64,000 bases of DNA from Alistipes sp. dk3624 (lineage in GTDB: Bacteria; Bacteroidota; Bacteroidia; Bacteroidales; Rikenellaceae). A program made the translations under genes and the position numbers. The notes under the pieces were generated by a model. It did not search any database and was not told the origin of the DNA. It saw only the letters and a list, made by a program, of their open reading frames with translations. The first letter of the stretch is position 1. Each line of letters opens with the position of its first letter. The stretch is from NCBI RefSeq assembly GCF_009557455.1, contig NZ_CP045651.1, positions 2,046,001 to 2,110,000 on the forward strand, written 5' to 3'. Below are positions 18,574-28,067 of the stretch, in pieces.

Positions 18574-19800
18574 TTACTTGGCCGGAGCCCAGCAGGTCAG
18601 GTGGTTATTCGGTGTTACGACGGCGAATTTATAAAAACCGTCCGGGTTTGCGGAGAGGTCGTAGGTGAAACTTCCCGCGCCGGCTTTCACTTTGCCGACC
18701 TTGACCCACCGATCCGGCGAACCTTGTTTGAAGTTGTTGGAGCGGGCGGCGTATACGGTGGCCGTAGCTTTGTCGTTCAGGCTCGTCCATCCCAGTTCGA
18801 CGGCGTTGCCTTTGCGGTCGATCCGGATGCCGGCGATGTCCGCCTTGCCGATAAAGGGCATCCCGTCCTGCTCCCACAGCACGTCCGTCGGAACTTCGAA
18901 GCCCAGGTAGCGGCAGATCGTCGGGGCGATGTCTACGATCGACAGCAGCGGAGCGGCGAAGTGCGCATTCGGCTGCACGTTCGTGGCGATCCACGAAGTG
19001 CGTTCGCGTTCGGACTGCCCGCCGTGGTGGTATCCGTCGGGGCCGCGTCCGTGGTCGGTCGTCACGATGAGCAGCCACTCTTCGTCGTAGTTGGCTTCGC
19101 GGTATTTCACGGCTTCCCGGATTCGTTTGACCTGCTTGTCGGCTTTCATCACGTATTCGTCCATGAAATCGCCGTTGCCGTAATAGTGTCCCGCGTCGTC
19201 CGTGTACCACAGGTAAACCCAGCTCATGTCCGGGGCGTCGTTGCGGATTCCTTCGGCGGCGGCTTCGGAGATCGCTTCGTCGATCTTGAAAATATGGAGG
19301 TCGTCTTTCTCTTTCGGGTAATTTTTCGTGTCGAGGTCGAGCCCGTCCGCAACGTAGTCGATCTTCAAATTGCCCGTTTCGGGAAGCCCTTCGCCGAGCA
19401 AGACGGTACGGTTGTCCGTCCAGCTCGAATAAAGCCCCGTTTTAAAATTTTTCTTCTGTTCCTTGGCGATCCGGAAAATCGACCAGTAATTATAGTCCGG
19501 TTTCGGAGAATTGTCCCAGACTTCGTGCTTGTTGGCCCAGGTGGCCGTCAGGATGCAGTTGTAACCGACGGCCGAAATGGTCGGCGTCTGGTCGTACCGG
19601 CCGACGGTTCCGCCGCAGTAGGCGCGCGAGTAACCGCCTTCGGCTGCGACGGCTTTGATGGCCGGCGGATCGAGCCGTTCGATCACGTCGGCCGGAATTC
19701 CGTCCAGAATAACGTATACCGCTTTTTTCGTTTTTGCGGAAAAAACCGAGAGCGGCAGCAGCAAGGCGAATGCAAAAGAAAGGAGGGTCAGTCGTCTCAT
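18574..19800 (-). CDS. Secreted alkaline phosphatase-fold nucleotide pyrophosphatase/phosphodiesterase
   Basis: A 408-residue exported enzyme with a signal peptide (RRLTLLSFAFALLLPLSVF, cleavage near FSA). The type I phosphodiesterase fold shows metal-binding YVILDGIP, the nucleophile region YDQTPTISAVGYNCILTAT (a Thr nucleophile within), YTDDAGHYYGNGDFMDEY and VTTDHGRGPDG. Family members hydrolyse nucleotide or phospholipid phosphodiester bonds outside the cytoplasm. The C-terminal 90 residues look like a small beta domain. A minus-strand -7 box TATCTTTG lies at 19826-19833. Substrate is not predictable from sequence. Confidence 0.85.
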   Translation of the reverse strand: MRRLTLLSFAFALLLPLSVFSAKTKKAVYVILDGIPADVIERLDPPAIKAVAAEGGYSRAYCGGTVGRYDQTPTISAVGYNCILTATWANKHEVWDNSPKPDYNYWSIFRIAKEQKKNFKTGLYSSWTDNRTVLLGEGLPETGNLKIDYVADGLDLDTKNYPKEKDDLHIFKIDEAISEAAAEGIRNDAPDMSWVYLWYTDDAGHYYGNGDFMDEYVMKADKQVKRIREAVKYREANYDEEWLLIVTTDHGRGPDGYHHGGQSERERTSWIATNVQPNAHFAAPLLSIVDIAPTICRYLGFEVPTDVLWEQDGMPFIGKADIAGIRIDRKGNAVELGWTSLNDKATATVYAARSNNFKQGSPDRWVKVGKVKAGAGSFTYDLSANPDGFYKFAVVTPNNHLTCWAPAK

Positions 19801-19914
19801 AGTCCGTTTTTAAATGTTCCGGATTCAAAGATACGAAAAATGCGGCAAATATTTTTTGCAAACGGATGGAAGCGAGGAGAAACGGGACGAAGCCCGGTTC
19901 GGCGGGGCAATCAT

Positions 19915-21867
19915 TCAGACGATCAGCCGCGAAAGTTTTTTCGAGATCAGCGTCCGTTCCTGGTTCAGAACCGAAATCTGGTGGGTGAGGGTGGCTTGTT
20001 CCTCCTCCGGCAGCGACTGGTCGGCCAGTTTCGCCCGCAGCCCGGCGATGATGTCGTCGATCACTTTCGACTTGTACAGGATCACGGCCCGCGGAACCGC
20101 CACCGGCAGCCGCTCCTGTTCGCTTTCGACGACGATGTCGAATTTTTTCCACAGTTTGCTGACCATGTAATTGTCGTCGTAGGTCAGCAGGTTTACCACG
20201 GCATTGCTGACTTCCGGATCGGGGTGGTTGATGAAATGGTTCATGCCGATTCCTTCGCCGCTCTGTCGTAGCGTTTTGTATTCTTCGTATATTTTGTGCA
20301 GTACGGTGTTTTTCATCACGATGCCGTTCTGGTCGAGGTCGTTTATAATCACTTCGGCCACGTTCAGTTCGACGACCTCCTTTCCTTCGACGTACTCGAA
20401 GTCGTGCTCGCCGTACTTGAGCAGGTATTTGATCAGTTCGTTTTCCAGTTCTTCGATGCTGCTGCCCGCTTCGACTTGCGCTATGGCGGCCGGTTGGTTT
20501 TCCGTGCGCCGGCGGATGATTTCCTGGTTGCGGATAAACTCTTTGGCTTCGTTGCCGGCCGTGTGTTCGACGCGGCGCAGCGCGATCTCGCGCAGCAGGA
20601 TCTGTTCGTCGATCTCCATTTGCCGCGAACATTCGCGCGTGTAGACCGAACGGGTGATGGCGTCCGGAATCACCGAAATGCTTTGCACGATGTCGGCAAT
20701 CAGCGCCGCCTTGCGCAGCGGGTCGCCCGCCGCCTCGGCCAGCAGCAACCGGGTCTTGAACGAGATGAAGTCTTCCTCGTGCGACAGGATGAAATCGCGC
20801 AGTTCGGTCGCGTTGTGCTTGCGGGCGAACGAGTCGGGGTCGTCCCCGTCCGGCAGCAGCACGACCCGCACGTTCAGGCCGTCTTTCAGGATCATGTCGA
20901 TCCCGCGCAGCGAGGCTTTGATGCCGGCGCTGTCGCCGTCGTAGATCACCGTCACGTTGCGCGTGAAGCGGCCGATCAATCGGATTTGCCCGTCCGTCAG
21001 CGAGGTGCCCGACGAGGCGACCACGTTTTCGATTCCGGACTGGTGCATCGAGATGACGTCCGTGTAACCTTCGACCAGGATGCAGCAATCCTGCTGCGTG
21101 ATCGCCCGTTTGGCGAAATAGATTCCGTACAGGACGTCGCTTTTGTGGTAGATCTCCGATTCCGGCGAGTTCAGGTATTTAGCGACTTTCTTGTCGGTGC
21201 GCATCGTCCGGCCGCCGAATGCGGTTACGCGTCCGCTGATCCCGTGGATCGGGAACATTACCCGGCCGCAGAAACGGTCGTAATAGCCGCCCGTCTCGCG
21301 TTTGATCGTCAGTCCGGTGCCGACCAGGAACTCCTCTTTGTAACCGTCGGCCAGCGCCTGCCGCGTAAAAGTGTCGCCGCCGTCGGGACAGTAGCCGAGT
21401 CCGAATTTCCGGATCGTGGCGTCCGAGAACCCGCGTTCGCGGAAATAGCCGATACCGATGCTTTGTCCTTCGGGCGTGTCGTGCAGCGTCCGGACGAAAT
21501 AGTCGGCGGCATACGACGAGACGACCATCATGCTCTCGCGGTCGTCGTTGCGGCGCACCTCTTCGGGAGTCTGTTCGCGTTCGGCGACCTCGATGCCGTA
21601 TTTGCGGGCGACGTATTTCAACGCTTCGGGATAGGTCATGTTTTCGTGTTCCATCACGAAGGTCACGGCATTGCCTCCCTTGCCGCAGCCGAAGCACTTG
21701 AATAGCCCCTTCGACGGCGAGACAACAAACGACGGCGTTTTTTCGTTATGGAAAGGACAGCACGCCTGGTAGTTTATCCCCTTCTTTTTGAGGGTGACAA
21801 AGTCGCCGACCACCTCGACGATGTTGGCGGCGGCGAAAATACGGTCTATGGTTGCTTTGTCGATCAT
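19915..21867 (-). CDS. dnaG: DNA primase
   Basis: A 650-residue primase making RNA primers at the replication fork. It has the N-terminal CHC2 zinc finger (C37, H40, C58, C61 in CCPFHNEKTPSF and LFKCFGCGKGG), the primase core with RVMFPIHGISGRVTAFGGR, and the Toprim block CCILVEGYTDVISMHQSG with downstream VIYDGDSAGIKAS (D-x-D metal site). The C-terminal about 200 residues are the DnaB-binding region, divergent as usual in Bacteroidetes. A -7 box TAACTTTG (complement of 21893-21900) sits about 30 bp upstream. dnaG is not in a classical rpsU-dnaG-rpoD cluster; rpsU is 10 kb away. Confidence 0.97.
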   Translation of the reverse strand: MIDKATIDRIFAAANIVEVVGDFVTLKKKGINYQACCPFHNEKTPSFVVSPSKGLFKCFGCGKGGNAVTFVMEHENMTYPEALKYVARKYGIEVAEREQTPEEVRRNDDRESMMVVSSYAADYFVRTLHDTPEGQSIGIGYFRERGFSDATIRKFGLGYCPDGGDTFTRQALADGYKEEFLVGTGLTIKRETGGYYDRFCGRVMFPIHGISGRVTAFGGRTMRTDKKVAKYLNSPESEIYHKSDVLYGIYFAKRAITQQDCCILVEGYTDVISMHQSGIENVVASSGTSLTDGQIRLIGRFTRNVTVIYDGDSAGIKASLRGIDMILKDGLNVRVVLLPDGDDPDSFARKHNATELRDFILSHEEDFISFKTRLLLAEAAGDPLRKAALIADIVQSISVIPDAITRSVYTRECSRQMEIDEQILLREIALRRVEHTAGNEAKEFIRNQEIIRRRTENQPAAIAQVEAGSSIEELENELIKYLLKYGEHDFEYVEGKEVVELNVAEVIINDLDQNGIVMKNTVLHKIYEEYKTLRQSGEGIGMNHFINHPDPEVSNAVVNLLTYDDNYMVSKLWKKFDIVVESEQERLPVAVPRAVILYKSKVIDDIIAGLRAKLADQSLPEEEQATLTHQISVLNQERTLISKKLSRLIV

Positions 21868-21945
21868 AGGGATAAACGGTGTTTCCGGAATCCAAAGTTA
21901 CGATAATTTTCGGATTGTAGGATGCGGCGCGCCGGCCGGAACGCT

Positions 21946-22530
21946 TTAGCTGAGGTGTTCGATCAGGATTTTGACGCCGATGCCGATCAGGATCAAGCCG
22001 CCGAAGATTTCGGCTTTCGGGCCGAGCCGCGACGAAACGCGTTTGCCGATCTTCAGTCCGGCGGCCGAGATCAGGAAAGCCGACAGGCCGATCAGCAGCG
22101 CCGCGAGCAGGGTGTTGCCCAGCGGCGGTCCGTCGAACAACCTGATCTTGACCATCCCGAGGCTGAATCCGGTGATCAACGCGTCGATGCTGAGCGCCAC
22201 GCCGAGCAGCAGCGTATTGCGTAGCGATAACAGGTCGTTGCAGTTGACCGATTCTCCTTCGGCGGAAAGGCCCTCTTTGATCATCTTGCCGCCGACGATC
22301 GCCAGCAGCCCGAAGGCTACCCAGTGGTCGTAGTCGGCGATCAGCCGGCTCACGTTTTCGCCGAGGAACCAGCCGGCCATGATCATCAGGAAGTGGAAGA
22401 TGCCGATGACGATCAGGAAGCGCATCCGCTGCCGGTGCGTCGTGCACCCGGCGAATCCCAGCGACAGCGAGACGGCGAACGTGTCGAGACTCAATCCGAC
22501 TCCCAACAGTAAGACCCCAAGTAAACCCAT
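21946..22530 (-). CDS. mntP: Manganese efflux pump
   Basis: A 194-residue membrane protein of MntP size with six hydrophobic segments in two homologous halves. The paired motifs GVGLSLDTFAVSLSLG (TM1) and GVALSIDALITGFSLG (TM4) carry the conserved Asp residues needed for Mn2+ export. It lowers cytoplasmic Mn under excess. Divergent from uvrB with a 104-bp gap holding a minus-strand -7 box TATTTTTG (22554-22561). I see no space for a full yybP-ykoY Mn riboswitch between that box and the start. Confidence 0.93.
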   Translation of the reverse strand: MGLLGVLLLGVGLSLDTFAVSLSLGFAGCTTHRQRMRFLIVIGIFHFLMIMAGWFLGENVSRLIADYDHWVAFGLLAIVGGKMIKEGLSAEGESVNCNDLLSLRNTLLLGVALSIDALITGFSLGMVKIRLFDGPPLGNTLLAALLIGLSAFLISAAGLKIGKRVSSRLGPKAEIFGGLILIGIGVKILIEHLS

Positions 22531-22634
22531 CCGGAAAAGTGCTAAATTTTATGCAAAAATAGCTATTAATTCCGGTTTTGTGAATAAACGGTACGACGTG
22601 ACCGGATTTTTAAATCAATTCTTACCTTTGCACC

Positions 22635-24668
22635 ATGGATTTCAAACTGGTATCGGAATACAGCCCCACCGGGGATCAGCCCGAAGCGATCGGGCAGCTC
22701 GTGTCGGCGCTGCGGGACGGTTGCCGGCACAATACGCTGCTCGGCGTTACCGGTTCGGGCAAGACGTTTACGATGGCCAACGTGATCGCCGCGCTGAATA
22801 AGCCGACGCTGATCATGAGCCATAACAAAACGCTCGCGGCGCAGCTCTACGGCGAGTTCAAAAACTTCTTTCCGGAGAATGCGGTCGAATATTTCGTCTC
22901 TTATTACGACTATTACCAGCCCGAGGCTTACCTGCCGACGACGGACACTTTTATCGAAAAGGATCTGTCGATCAACGAAGGGATCGAGAAAATGCGGCTC
23001 AGCGCCACTTCGTCGCTGCTGAGCGGCCGTAACGACATCGTCGTCGTATCGAGCGTGTCGTGCATATACGGGATCGGCAATCCCGAGGACTTCCATGCCA
23101 CGTCGGTCGAGCTGAAAGTCGGCGATGTGATCAGTCGCAACAAACTGCTGTACGCGCTGGTCGATGCGCTCTACACCCGCAGCGAGAACGATTTCCGGCC
23201 GGCCACGTTCCGCGTCAACGGCGATACGGTCGATATTTTCGCCGCTTACGGCGAGAAGTGCTATCGGGTGGTTTTCTTCGATAACGAGATCGAGATGATC
23301 AGCCTGATCGATCCGGTGACCGGACAGCGGCTCGAATCGCTCGAACGCGTGATCGTGTATCCGGCCAATCTGTTCGTGACGACGCGCGAACGGGTCGAGC
23401 AGGCGATCCGGATGATCCAGCTCGATCTGGGGAAACAATGCGAGTTTTTCGAGTCGATCGGTAAGCCGACCGAGGCCCGGCGGCTCAAACAGCGCGTCGA
23501 ATACGACCTGGAGATGATTAAGGAATTGGGTTATTGTCCCGGGATTGAGAACTATTCGCGCTATTTCGACGGGCGTTCGCCGGGCAGTCGGCCCTTCTGC
23601 CTGATCGATTATTTCCCGAAGGACTTTTTGTTGATTATCGACGAGAGTCACGTGACGATCCCGCAGATACGGGGGATGTTCGGCGGGGACAGTTCGCGTA
23701 AAAACAACTTGGTCGATTACGGCTACCGGTTGCCGGCCGCGTTGGACAACCGACCGTTGAAGTTCAACGAATTCGAATCGCTCGAAAATCAGGTGATCTA
23801 TGTGAGCGCCACGCCGGCCGACTACGAGCTGATCAAATCGGAGGGTTCGGTGGTCGAACAGTTTATCCGCCCGACCGGGCTGGTCGATCCGCCGGTGGAG
23901 GTACGTCCGACGCTGAACCAGATCGACGACCTGGTCGAGGAGATCGAAATCCGCGCCGAAGCGGACGAGCGGGTGTTGGTGACGACCCTGACCAAACGAA
24001 TGGCCGAAGAGCTCTATAAATATTTCGACCGGATGGGAATCCGCTGCCGGTACATTCATTCCGACGTCGATACGCTCGAACGGGTGCAGATCCTCGACGA
24101 TCTGCGCGCCGGATTGTTCGACGTGCTGATCGGCGTAAACCTGTTGCGCGAGGGGCTCGATCTGCCCGAAGTTTCGCTGGTGGCGATCATGGACGCCGAC
24201 AAGGAGGGCTTTCTGAGAAGCGCGCGTTCGCTGACGCAGACCGCGGGGCGCGCGGCGCGAAACGTCGGCGGACGGGTAATTATGTATGCGGATAAGATCA
24301 CCGATTCGATGCGGCTGTCGATACAGGATACCAACCGCCGCCGAGAAAAGCAGATACATTATAACAACCTGCACGGCGTGGTGCCGCGGCAGGCGATCAA
24401 GAGCGGCCGGGCGATCCTTTCCGGCGAAGCGTTGCAGGGCCGCAAAGGGGAAGGCGCGCTGTACGACCTGACCGGGGACCGCGGCTTTGCAGTGGCGGCC
24501 GATCCGGTGGCCGCCTACATGACCGAGCACGACCTCGAATCGGCGATCAAGATCGCCCGCGAAGCGATGGAAAATGCTGCTCGCGAACTCGATTTTGCCG
24601 CCGCCGCCGCTTACCGCGACCAGATGTACGCGTTGCAGGAAAAACAGCAAAACCTGAAAAAGAAATGA
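22635..24668 (+). CDS. uvrB: UvrABC excinuclease subunit B
   Basis: A 677-residue helicase-like damage-verification protein of nucleotide excision repair. It begins [19 protein letters not shown] as UvrB proteins do. Walker A GVTGSGKT, the beta-hairpin [16 protein letters not shown]-like LIIDESHVT, motif [11 protein letters not shown] and a C-terminal UvrC-binding UVR motif (EALQEKQ-type helix near [14 protein letters not shown]) are present. The -7 box TACCTTTG (22623-22630) ends only 4 nt before the ATG, so the mRNA is probably leaderless. Its last four bases overlap the GtrA gene (ATGA). Confidence 0.97.
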   Translation: MDFKLVSEYSPTGDQPEAIGQLVSALRDGCRHNTLLGVTGSGKTFTMANVIAALNKPTLIMSHNKTLAAQLYGEFKNFFPENAVEYFVSYYDYYQPEAYLPTTDTFIEKDLSINEGIEKMRLSATSSLLSGRNDIVVVSSVSCIYGIGNPEDFHATSVELKVGDVISRNKLLYALVDALYTRSENDFRPATFRVNGDTVDIFAAYGEKCYRVVFFDNEIEMISLIDPVTGQRLESLERVIVYPANLFVTTRERVEQAIRMIQLDLGKQCEFFESIGKPTEARRLKQRVEYDLEMIKELGYCPGIENYSRYFDGRSPGSRPFCLIDYFPKDFLLIIDESHVTIPQIRGMFGGDSSRKNNLVDYGYRLPAALDNRPLKFNEFESLENQVIYVSATPADYELIKSEGSVVEQFIRPTGLVDPPVEVRPTLNQIDDLVEEIEIRAEADERVLVTTLTKRMAEELYKYFDRMGIRCRYIHSDVDTLERVQILDDLRAGLFDVLIGVNLLREGLDLPEVSLVAIMDADKEGFLRSARSLTQTAGRAARNVGGRVIMYADKITDSMRLSIQDTNRRREKQIHYNNLHGVVPRQAIKSGRAILSGEALQGRKGEGALYDLTGDRGFAVAADPVAAYMTEHDLESAIKIAREAMENAARELDFAAAAAYRDQMYALQEKQQNLKKK

Positions 24669-25168
24669 CGTTCGCCCGGAGACTGACCCGCATCATCGAT
24701 ATTTTTTACCTGCCGCCGTTGCGGCGGCTGGTGCCGTTACAGACGTTCCGTTACGCGGTTTGCGGCGGGGCGAACATGGGGTTCGACCTGCTGCTTTATT
24801 TCATTCTTTACAATTTCGTGCTGGACAAGGAGGGCGTCGTGCATCTCGGCGACTTTGTCGCCGTTTCGTCGTATAACGCCGCCTGGATGATCGTTTTTCC
24901 GATCACGTTCTTCACCGGGTTCTGGCTGAACCGTCACATCGCGTTTCACGGTTCGCCGTTGCGCGGACGCGTGCAACTGTTCCGTTACCTGATGAGCGTG
25001 TGCGGCTCGATCCTGTTGAATTATCTGTGCATGAAACTGTTCGTCGGCGTGATCGGGATCTATCCTACGCCGTCGAACGCCCTCACCAAAGCGATCTCGG
25101 TCGCTTACAGCTACCTGATGCAGAAATATTTTTCATTCCGGGGCTGCGTGGACGGCAATTGCCGCTGA
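24665..25168 (+). CDS. GtrA family membrane protein
   Basis: A 167-residue protein with four predicted membrane segments. The GtrA-like start FRYAVCGGANMGFDLLLYF, the central FPITFFTGFWLNRHIAFHG and C-terminal YSYLMQKYFSFRG (family ending x-x-F-x-W/R-x-F-x-F) support the call. GtrA proteins are thought to flip lipid-linked sugars or otherwise support cell-surface glycosylation. Its ATG overlaps the uvrB stop, implying translational coupling, although function is unrelated to repair. It converges with the LysE gene, two bases apart. Confidence 0.85.
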   Translation: MTFARRLTRIIDIFYLPPLRRLVPLQTFRYAVCGGANMGFDLLLYFILYNFVLDKEGVVHLGDFVAVSSYNAAWMIVFPITFFTGFWLNRHIAFHGSPLRGRVQLFRYLMSVCGSILLNYLCMKLFVGVIGIYPTPSNALTKAISVAYSYLMQKYFSFRGCVDGNCR

Positions 25169-25170
25169 CG

Positions 25171-25803
25171 TCAGTAGAACAGGAACAGCATGGCGATCGT
25201 CCAGTAGACTCCGGTCCGGATCCAGGCCAGCGTGGCCGGCGGGATCTGCCGTGCGCCGAACCGTGCGGAGACCCAGTCGGCGACCAGGGCTACGATCGTG
25301 AAGATCGTAATCGCTACTGCTGCGAACGTCGTGCCGAGGATCAGGATGTCGATGCGCGGCGTCGCGGATGTTTTGTCGAGGAATTGCGGAAAAAACGCGA
25401 GGAAGAAAAGGATGATTTTCGGGTTCAGCAGGTTCATCGTGATTCCCGTCCGGTAGAGCTTGCCGAACGTGCCGGCGGATTCGTTTTGCAGGGTGGCCGT
25501 GCTGTCCGCGATGGAGACGGATGCGTCGTTACGGCTTCTGAGCGAAACGATGCCCATATAGATCAGGTAGGCGATTCCCGCGTAACGGATGGCGGCAAAC
25601 AGGATCGGGGAAGAGGCGATGATCAGCGAGATGCCGAGCGCGGCCAGCGCCGTGTGTACGAACAATCCCGAACAAAGCCCCAAGGCCACCGCGATCCCCG
25701 TCTTACGTCCCTGGACGATGCTTTGGGCCATGACAAACAAAATATCCGGACCCGGCATCAGGGTCAGTAACGACGAGGCGACGATAAATTCGAGCAGTTT
25801 CAT
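25171..25803 (-). CDS. LysE/RhtB family amino-acid exporter
   Basis: A 210-residue inner-membrane protein with about six TM segments. The LysE-family start LTLMPGPDILFVMAQSIVQGRKTGIAVALG (key motif P-G-P-D at residues 18-21) and NLLNPKIILFFLAFFPQF (N-P-K region) are diagnostic. The family exports amino acids such as threonine, homoserine or lysine. Length matches RhtB proteins. It lies 29 bp downstream of the M23 lipoprotein gene on the same strand. Confidence 0.92.
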   Translation of the reverse strand: MKLLEFIVASSLLTLMPGPDILFVMAQSIVQGRKTGIAVALGLCSGLFVHTALAALGISLIIASSPILFAAIRYAGIAYLIYMGIVSLRSRNDASVSIADSTATLQNESAGTFGKLYRTGITMNLLNPKIILFFLAFFPQFLDKTSATPRIDILILGTTFAAVAITIFTIVALVADWVSARFGARQIPPATLAWIRTGVYWTIAMLFLFY

Positions 25804-25832
25804 GTGCGGAGCGGTTCAAAATCCGCGGACGG

Positions 25833-26930
25833 CTATTTGACGCGCAATTTCTGTTTGATCTGCAACAGACTGTTCGGCTTGATCCCGTTCAGTGCGCACA
25901 ACTTCGAGACGGTCGTCGAGTAATTTACCGCGATGTGCGACAGGGTTTCCCCTTTTTTCACATAGTGGTAGGTCGGCGCGGTTTGTTGCGGCGAGTTGTC
26001 TCTCTCGGCGGCTGTCGCGGGCGACGATTCCCGGGGGGCCGTTTTATCCGCCGGTTCGAGGGTCTGGGCAAAAATCGGCTGGTTGCCGTCGCTGTCCGGA
26101 ATATAAGTCGTCGCGCGTTTTGTCGAGACGCGGATCGCTCCGCCCCGGTTATAACAGTAAAGAGTTTGGTCGCTGCGCAGGCAACGGTTGTCCGGATCGA
26201 CGAGCAGCGTCGGATTGACCGGTTCGCTGGCGACGCGTACTTCGAAATGGACGTGCTCGGTGGTCGCCCGGCCGGTTCTTCCGGCCAACCCGATCGGGTC
26301 GCCGGCTTCGACGACGTCGTTCACCCGGACGAGATTCCGGGACTGGTGCGCATAGACGGTCTCGATGCCGTTGTAATGCCGGATCACGACGAGGTTGCCG
26401 TATCCGCTGTACGGTTTCGACATCCGCACGACGCCCGGCATCGCGGCCCGGATCGTGTCGTTCGGGATCGCCTTGATGTCGATACCGGTGTGGTTCGAAC
26501 GTCCGCGTCGCCCGAACGGGGAGATCAGTTTTCCCGGATACGGATAACAGAATTCCGTCTCCAGCTCGCACAGCGGAACGACCAGTTCGCCCGATTCGGG
26601 GAACGGATTGTTATAACGCAACGGGATGCGGACGTTCGCGCTTTCGGTTTCGCCGAAACTCATCTCCGGTCGCGCCTTCAGCGGTTTGATCATCGCTTCC
26701 GGACGTTCTACGCCCGGAATTGCGCACACGTTGTTATCGGATTTTAAATTTTCAGAGAGCGAATTGCCGTCGGATTCGGATGTCCGTGCGGAAATATTTT
26801 CAGCCACGACTTCCGTTCCGGCCTTTTGCCGCTGCTGTTTTTTCGAACTGCCGAAAAACGATTTTACGGACGAACATCCTGAAAGTAAAATGGTTACGAC
26901 AATAGATAAGATCAATGAACGCAGTCTCAT
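25833..26930 (-). CDS. M23 metallopeptidase lipoprotein with C-terminal LysM
   Basis: A 365-residue lipoprotein (VVTILLSGCSS; lipid Cys19) acting on peptidoglycan. A Ser/Asn-rich linker leads to an M23 LytM domain (about 130-235) with all zinc ligands: H147-x-x-x-D151 in SNHTGIDIK and H226-x-H228 in EHVHFEVR, plus H195 in VYAHQ. It should therefore be an active DD-endopeptidase rather than a regulator. A second linker (about 255-315) precedes one LysM domain (YHYVKKGETLSHIAVNYS), which binds the glycan strand. It is divergent from trxB with about 200 bp between. Confidence 0.93.
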   Translation of the reverse strand: MRLRSLILSIVVTILLSGCSSVKSFFGSSKKQQRQKAGTEVVAENISARTSESDGNSLSENLKSDNNVCAIPGVERPEAMIKPLKARPEMSFGETESANVRIPLRYNNPFPESGELVVPLCELETEFCYPYPGKLISPFGRRGRSNHTGIDIKAIPNDTIRAAMPGVVRMSKPYSGYGNLVVIRHYNGIETVYAHQSRNLVRVNDVVEAGDPIGLAGRTGRATTEHVHFEVRVASEPVNPTLLVDPDNRCLRSDQTLYCYNRGGAIRVSTKRATTYIPDSDGNQPIFAQTLEPADKTAPRESSPATAAERDNSPQQTAPTYHYVKKGETLSHIAVNYSTTVSKLCALNGIKPNSLLQIKQKLRVK

Positions 26931-27126
26931 ACGGCGATTTGTTTTTTATGGCTATAAAAATAGGCATTTTTTTCGGGAAATCATAATTTCCGCGACGCCG
27001 GCTGCGGCCGGGCCCGTCGCGGCGGAACGAATTCGTCCGGATTCGCGCCGTTTCGAAAATATCCTCTATATTTGTATAATCTGTTTGATTTTTGCAGCTA
27101 CTTACGCAACGATTAAAAATAACGAT

Positions 27127-28056
27127 ATGGAGACCGAAAAAACGAAATGCCTGATCGTCGGCAGCGGGCCGGCGGGTTATACGGCGGCGATTTATGTTTC
27201 GCGCGCGGGTTTTACGCCTATCCTTTACGAAGGGATGGCCCCGGGCGGACAGCTTACGACCACGACGCGGATTGAGAATTTTCCGGGATTCCCCGACGGG
27301 ATCGACGGGGGCGTCCTGATGGAGAATATGAAGCAGCAGGCGATCAGATACGGGGCCGATATCCGGATGGGTGCGGTGACCGGGGTGGATTTCACGATGC
27401 GTCCGTTTCGGGTGACCGTCAACGGCGAGAAGCGGATCGAGGCGGAAGCGCTGATTATCGCTACCGGGGCGGAAGCCCGCTACCTGGGTTTGGAGTCCGA
27501 ACAGCGGTTCCGGGGGATGGGCGTGTCGGCGTGCGCTACGTGCGACGGCTTTTTCTATCGGGGACAGGACGTCGTGGTGGTCGGCGGCGGCGATTCGGCC
27601 TGTGAAGAGGCGGCCTATCTCGCGACGATCTGCCGGAAAGTGTATATGATCGTGCGTAAGGATCGTTTCCGGGCGTCGAAGGCGATGCAGGAACGCGTGA
27701 TGACCACGCCGAACATCGAGATCCGTTTCGAGACCACGACGCAGGAGGTGCTCGGCGACGATTCCGGCGTAACCGGGGTCCGCGTGCGCCGTGCCGACGG
27801 TCGGGAGGAAGAACTCGGCGTGACCGGTTTTTTCGTGGCGATCGGGCATCAGCCCAATACGGAGATTTTCAGGGGCTCGCTGGAACTCGACGACGAAGGA
27901 TATATCAAAACGGCGCCGGGGAGTTGCCGCACGAACATTGTCGGCGTCTTTGCCGCCGGCGACGTGCAGGATCCGCATTACCGGCAGGCGATCACCGCGG
28001 CCGGGTCGGGGTGCGCCGCCGCGCTGGAATGCGAACGGTTCCTGTTGCAACTATAA
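27127..28056 (+). CDS. trxB: Thioredoxin reductase
   Basis: A 309-residue flavoprotein that reduces thioredoxin with NADPH. FAD-binding CLIVGSGPAGYTAAIY, the redox-active pair C136-A-T-C139 in SACATCDGFFY, NADPH site VVVGGGDSACEEA and C-terminal FAAGDVQDPHYRQAITAAGSG are intact. I took the ATG at 27127 (METEKTKC), since the open frame upstream belongs to leader sequence. A promoter with TTCG (27042-27045) and perfect -7 TATATTTG (27067-27074), 21 nt apart, lies about 50 bp upstream. It begins a four-gene run with the LuxE-like, UbiD and HhH genes. Confidence 0.95.
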   Translation: METEKTKCLIVGSGPAGYTAAIYVSRAGFTPILYEGMAPGGQLTTTTRIENFPGFPDGIDGGVLMENMKQQAIRYGADIRMGAVTGVDFTMRPFRVTVNGEKRIEAEALIIATGAEARYLGLESEQRFRGMGVSACATCDGFFYRGQDVVVVGGGDSACEEAAYLATICRKVYMIVRKDRFRASKAMQERVMTTPNIEIRFETTTQEVLGDDSGVTGVRVRRADGREEELGVTGFFVAIGHQPNTEIFRGSLELDDEGYIKTAPGSCRTNIVGVFAAGDVQDPHYRQAITAAGSGCAAALECERFLLQL

Positions 28057-28067
28057 AAGGTCGGGCG

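Noticed and set aside
18388-20271. Plus-strand 627-codon open frame opposite the phosphodiesterase and dnaG
   Set aside because: Antisense shadow: the opposite strand encodes a complete signal peptide, metal motifs and dnaG C-terminus, and the shadow product has no domain.
21868-21945. Mn riboswitch (yybP-ykoY) controlling mntP
   Set aside because: The mntP gene is read on the minus strand from 22530; only about 20-30 nt lie between its -7 box and start, which is too short for the aptamer. The 78-bp gap downstream is unrelated.
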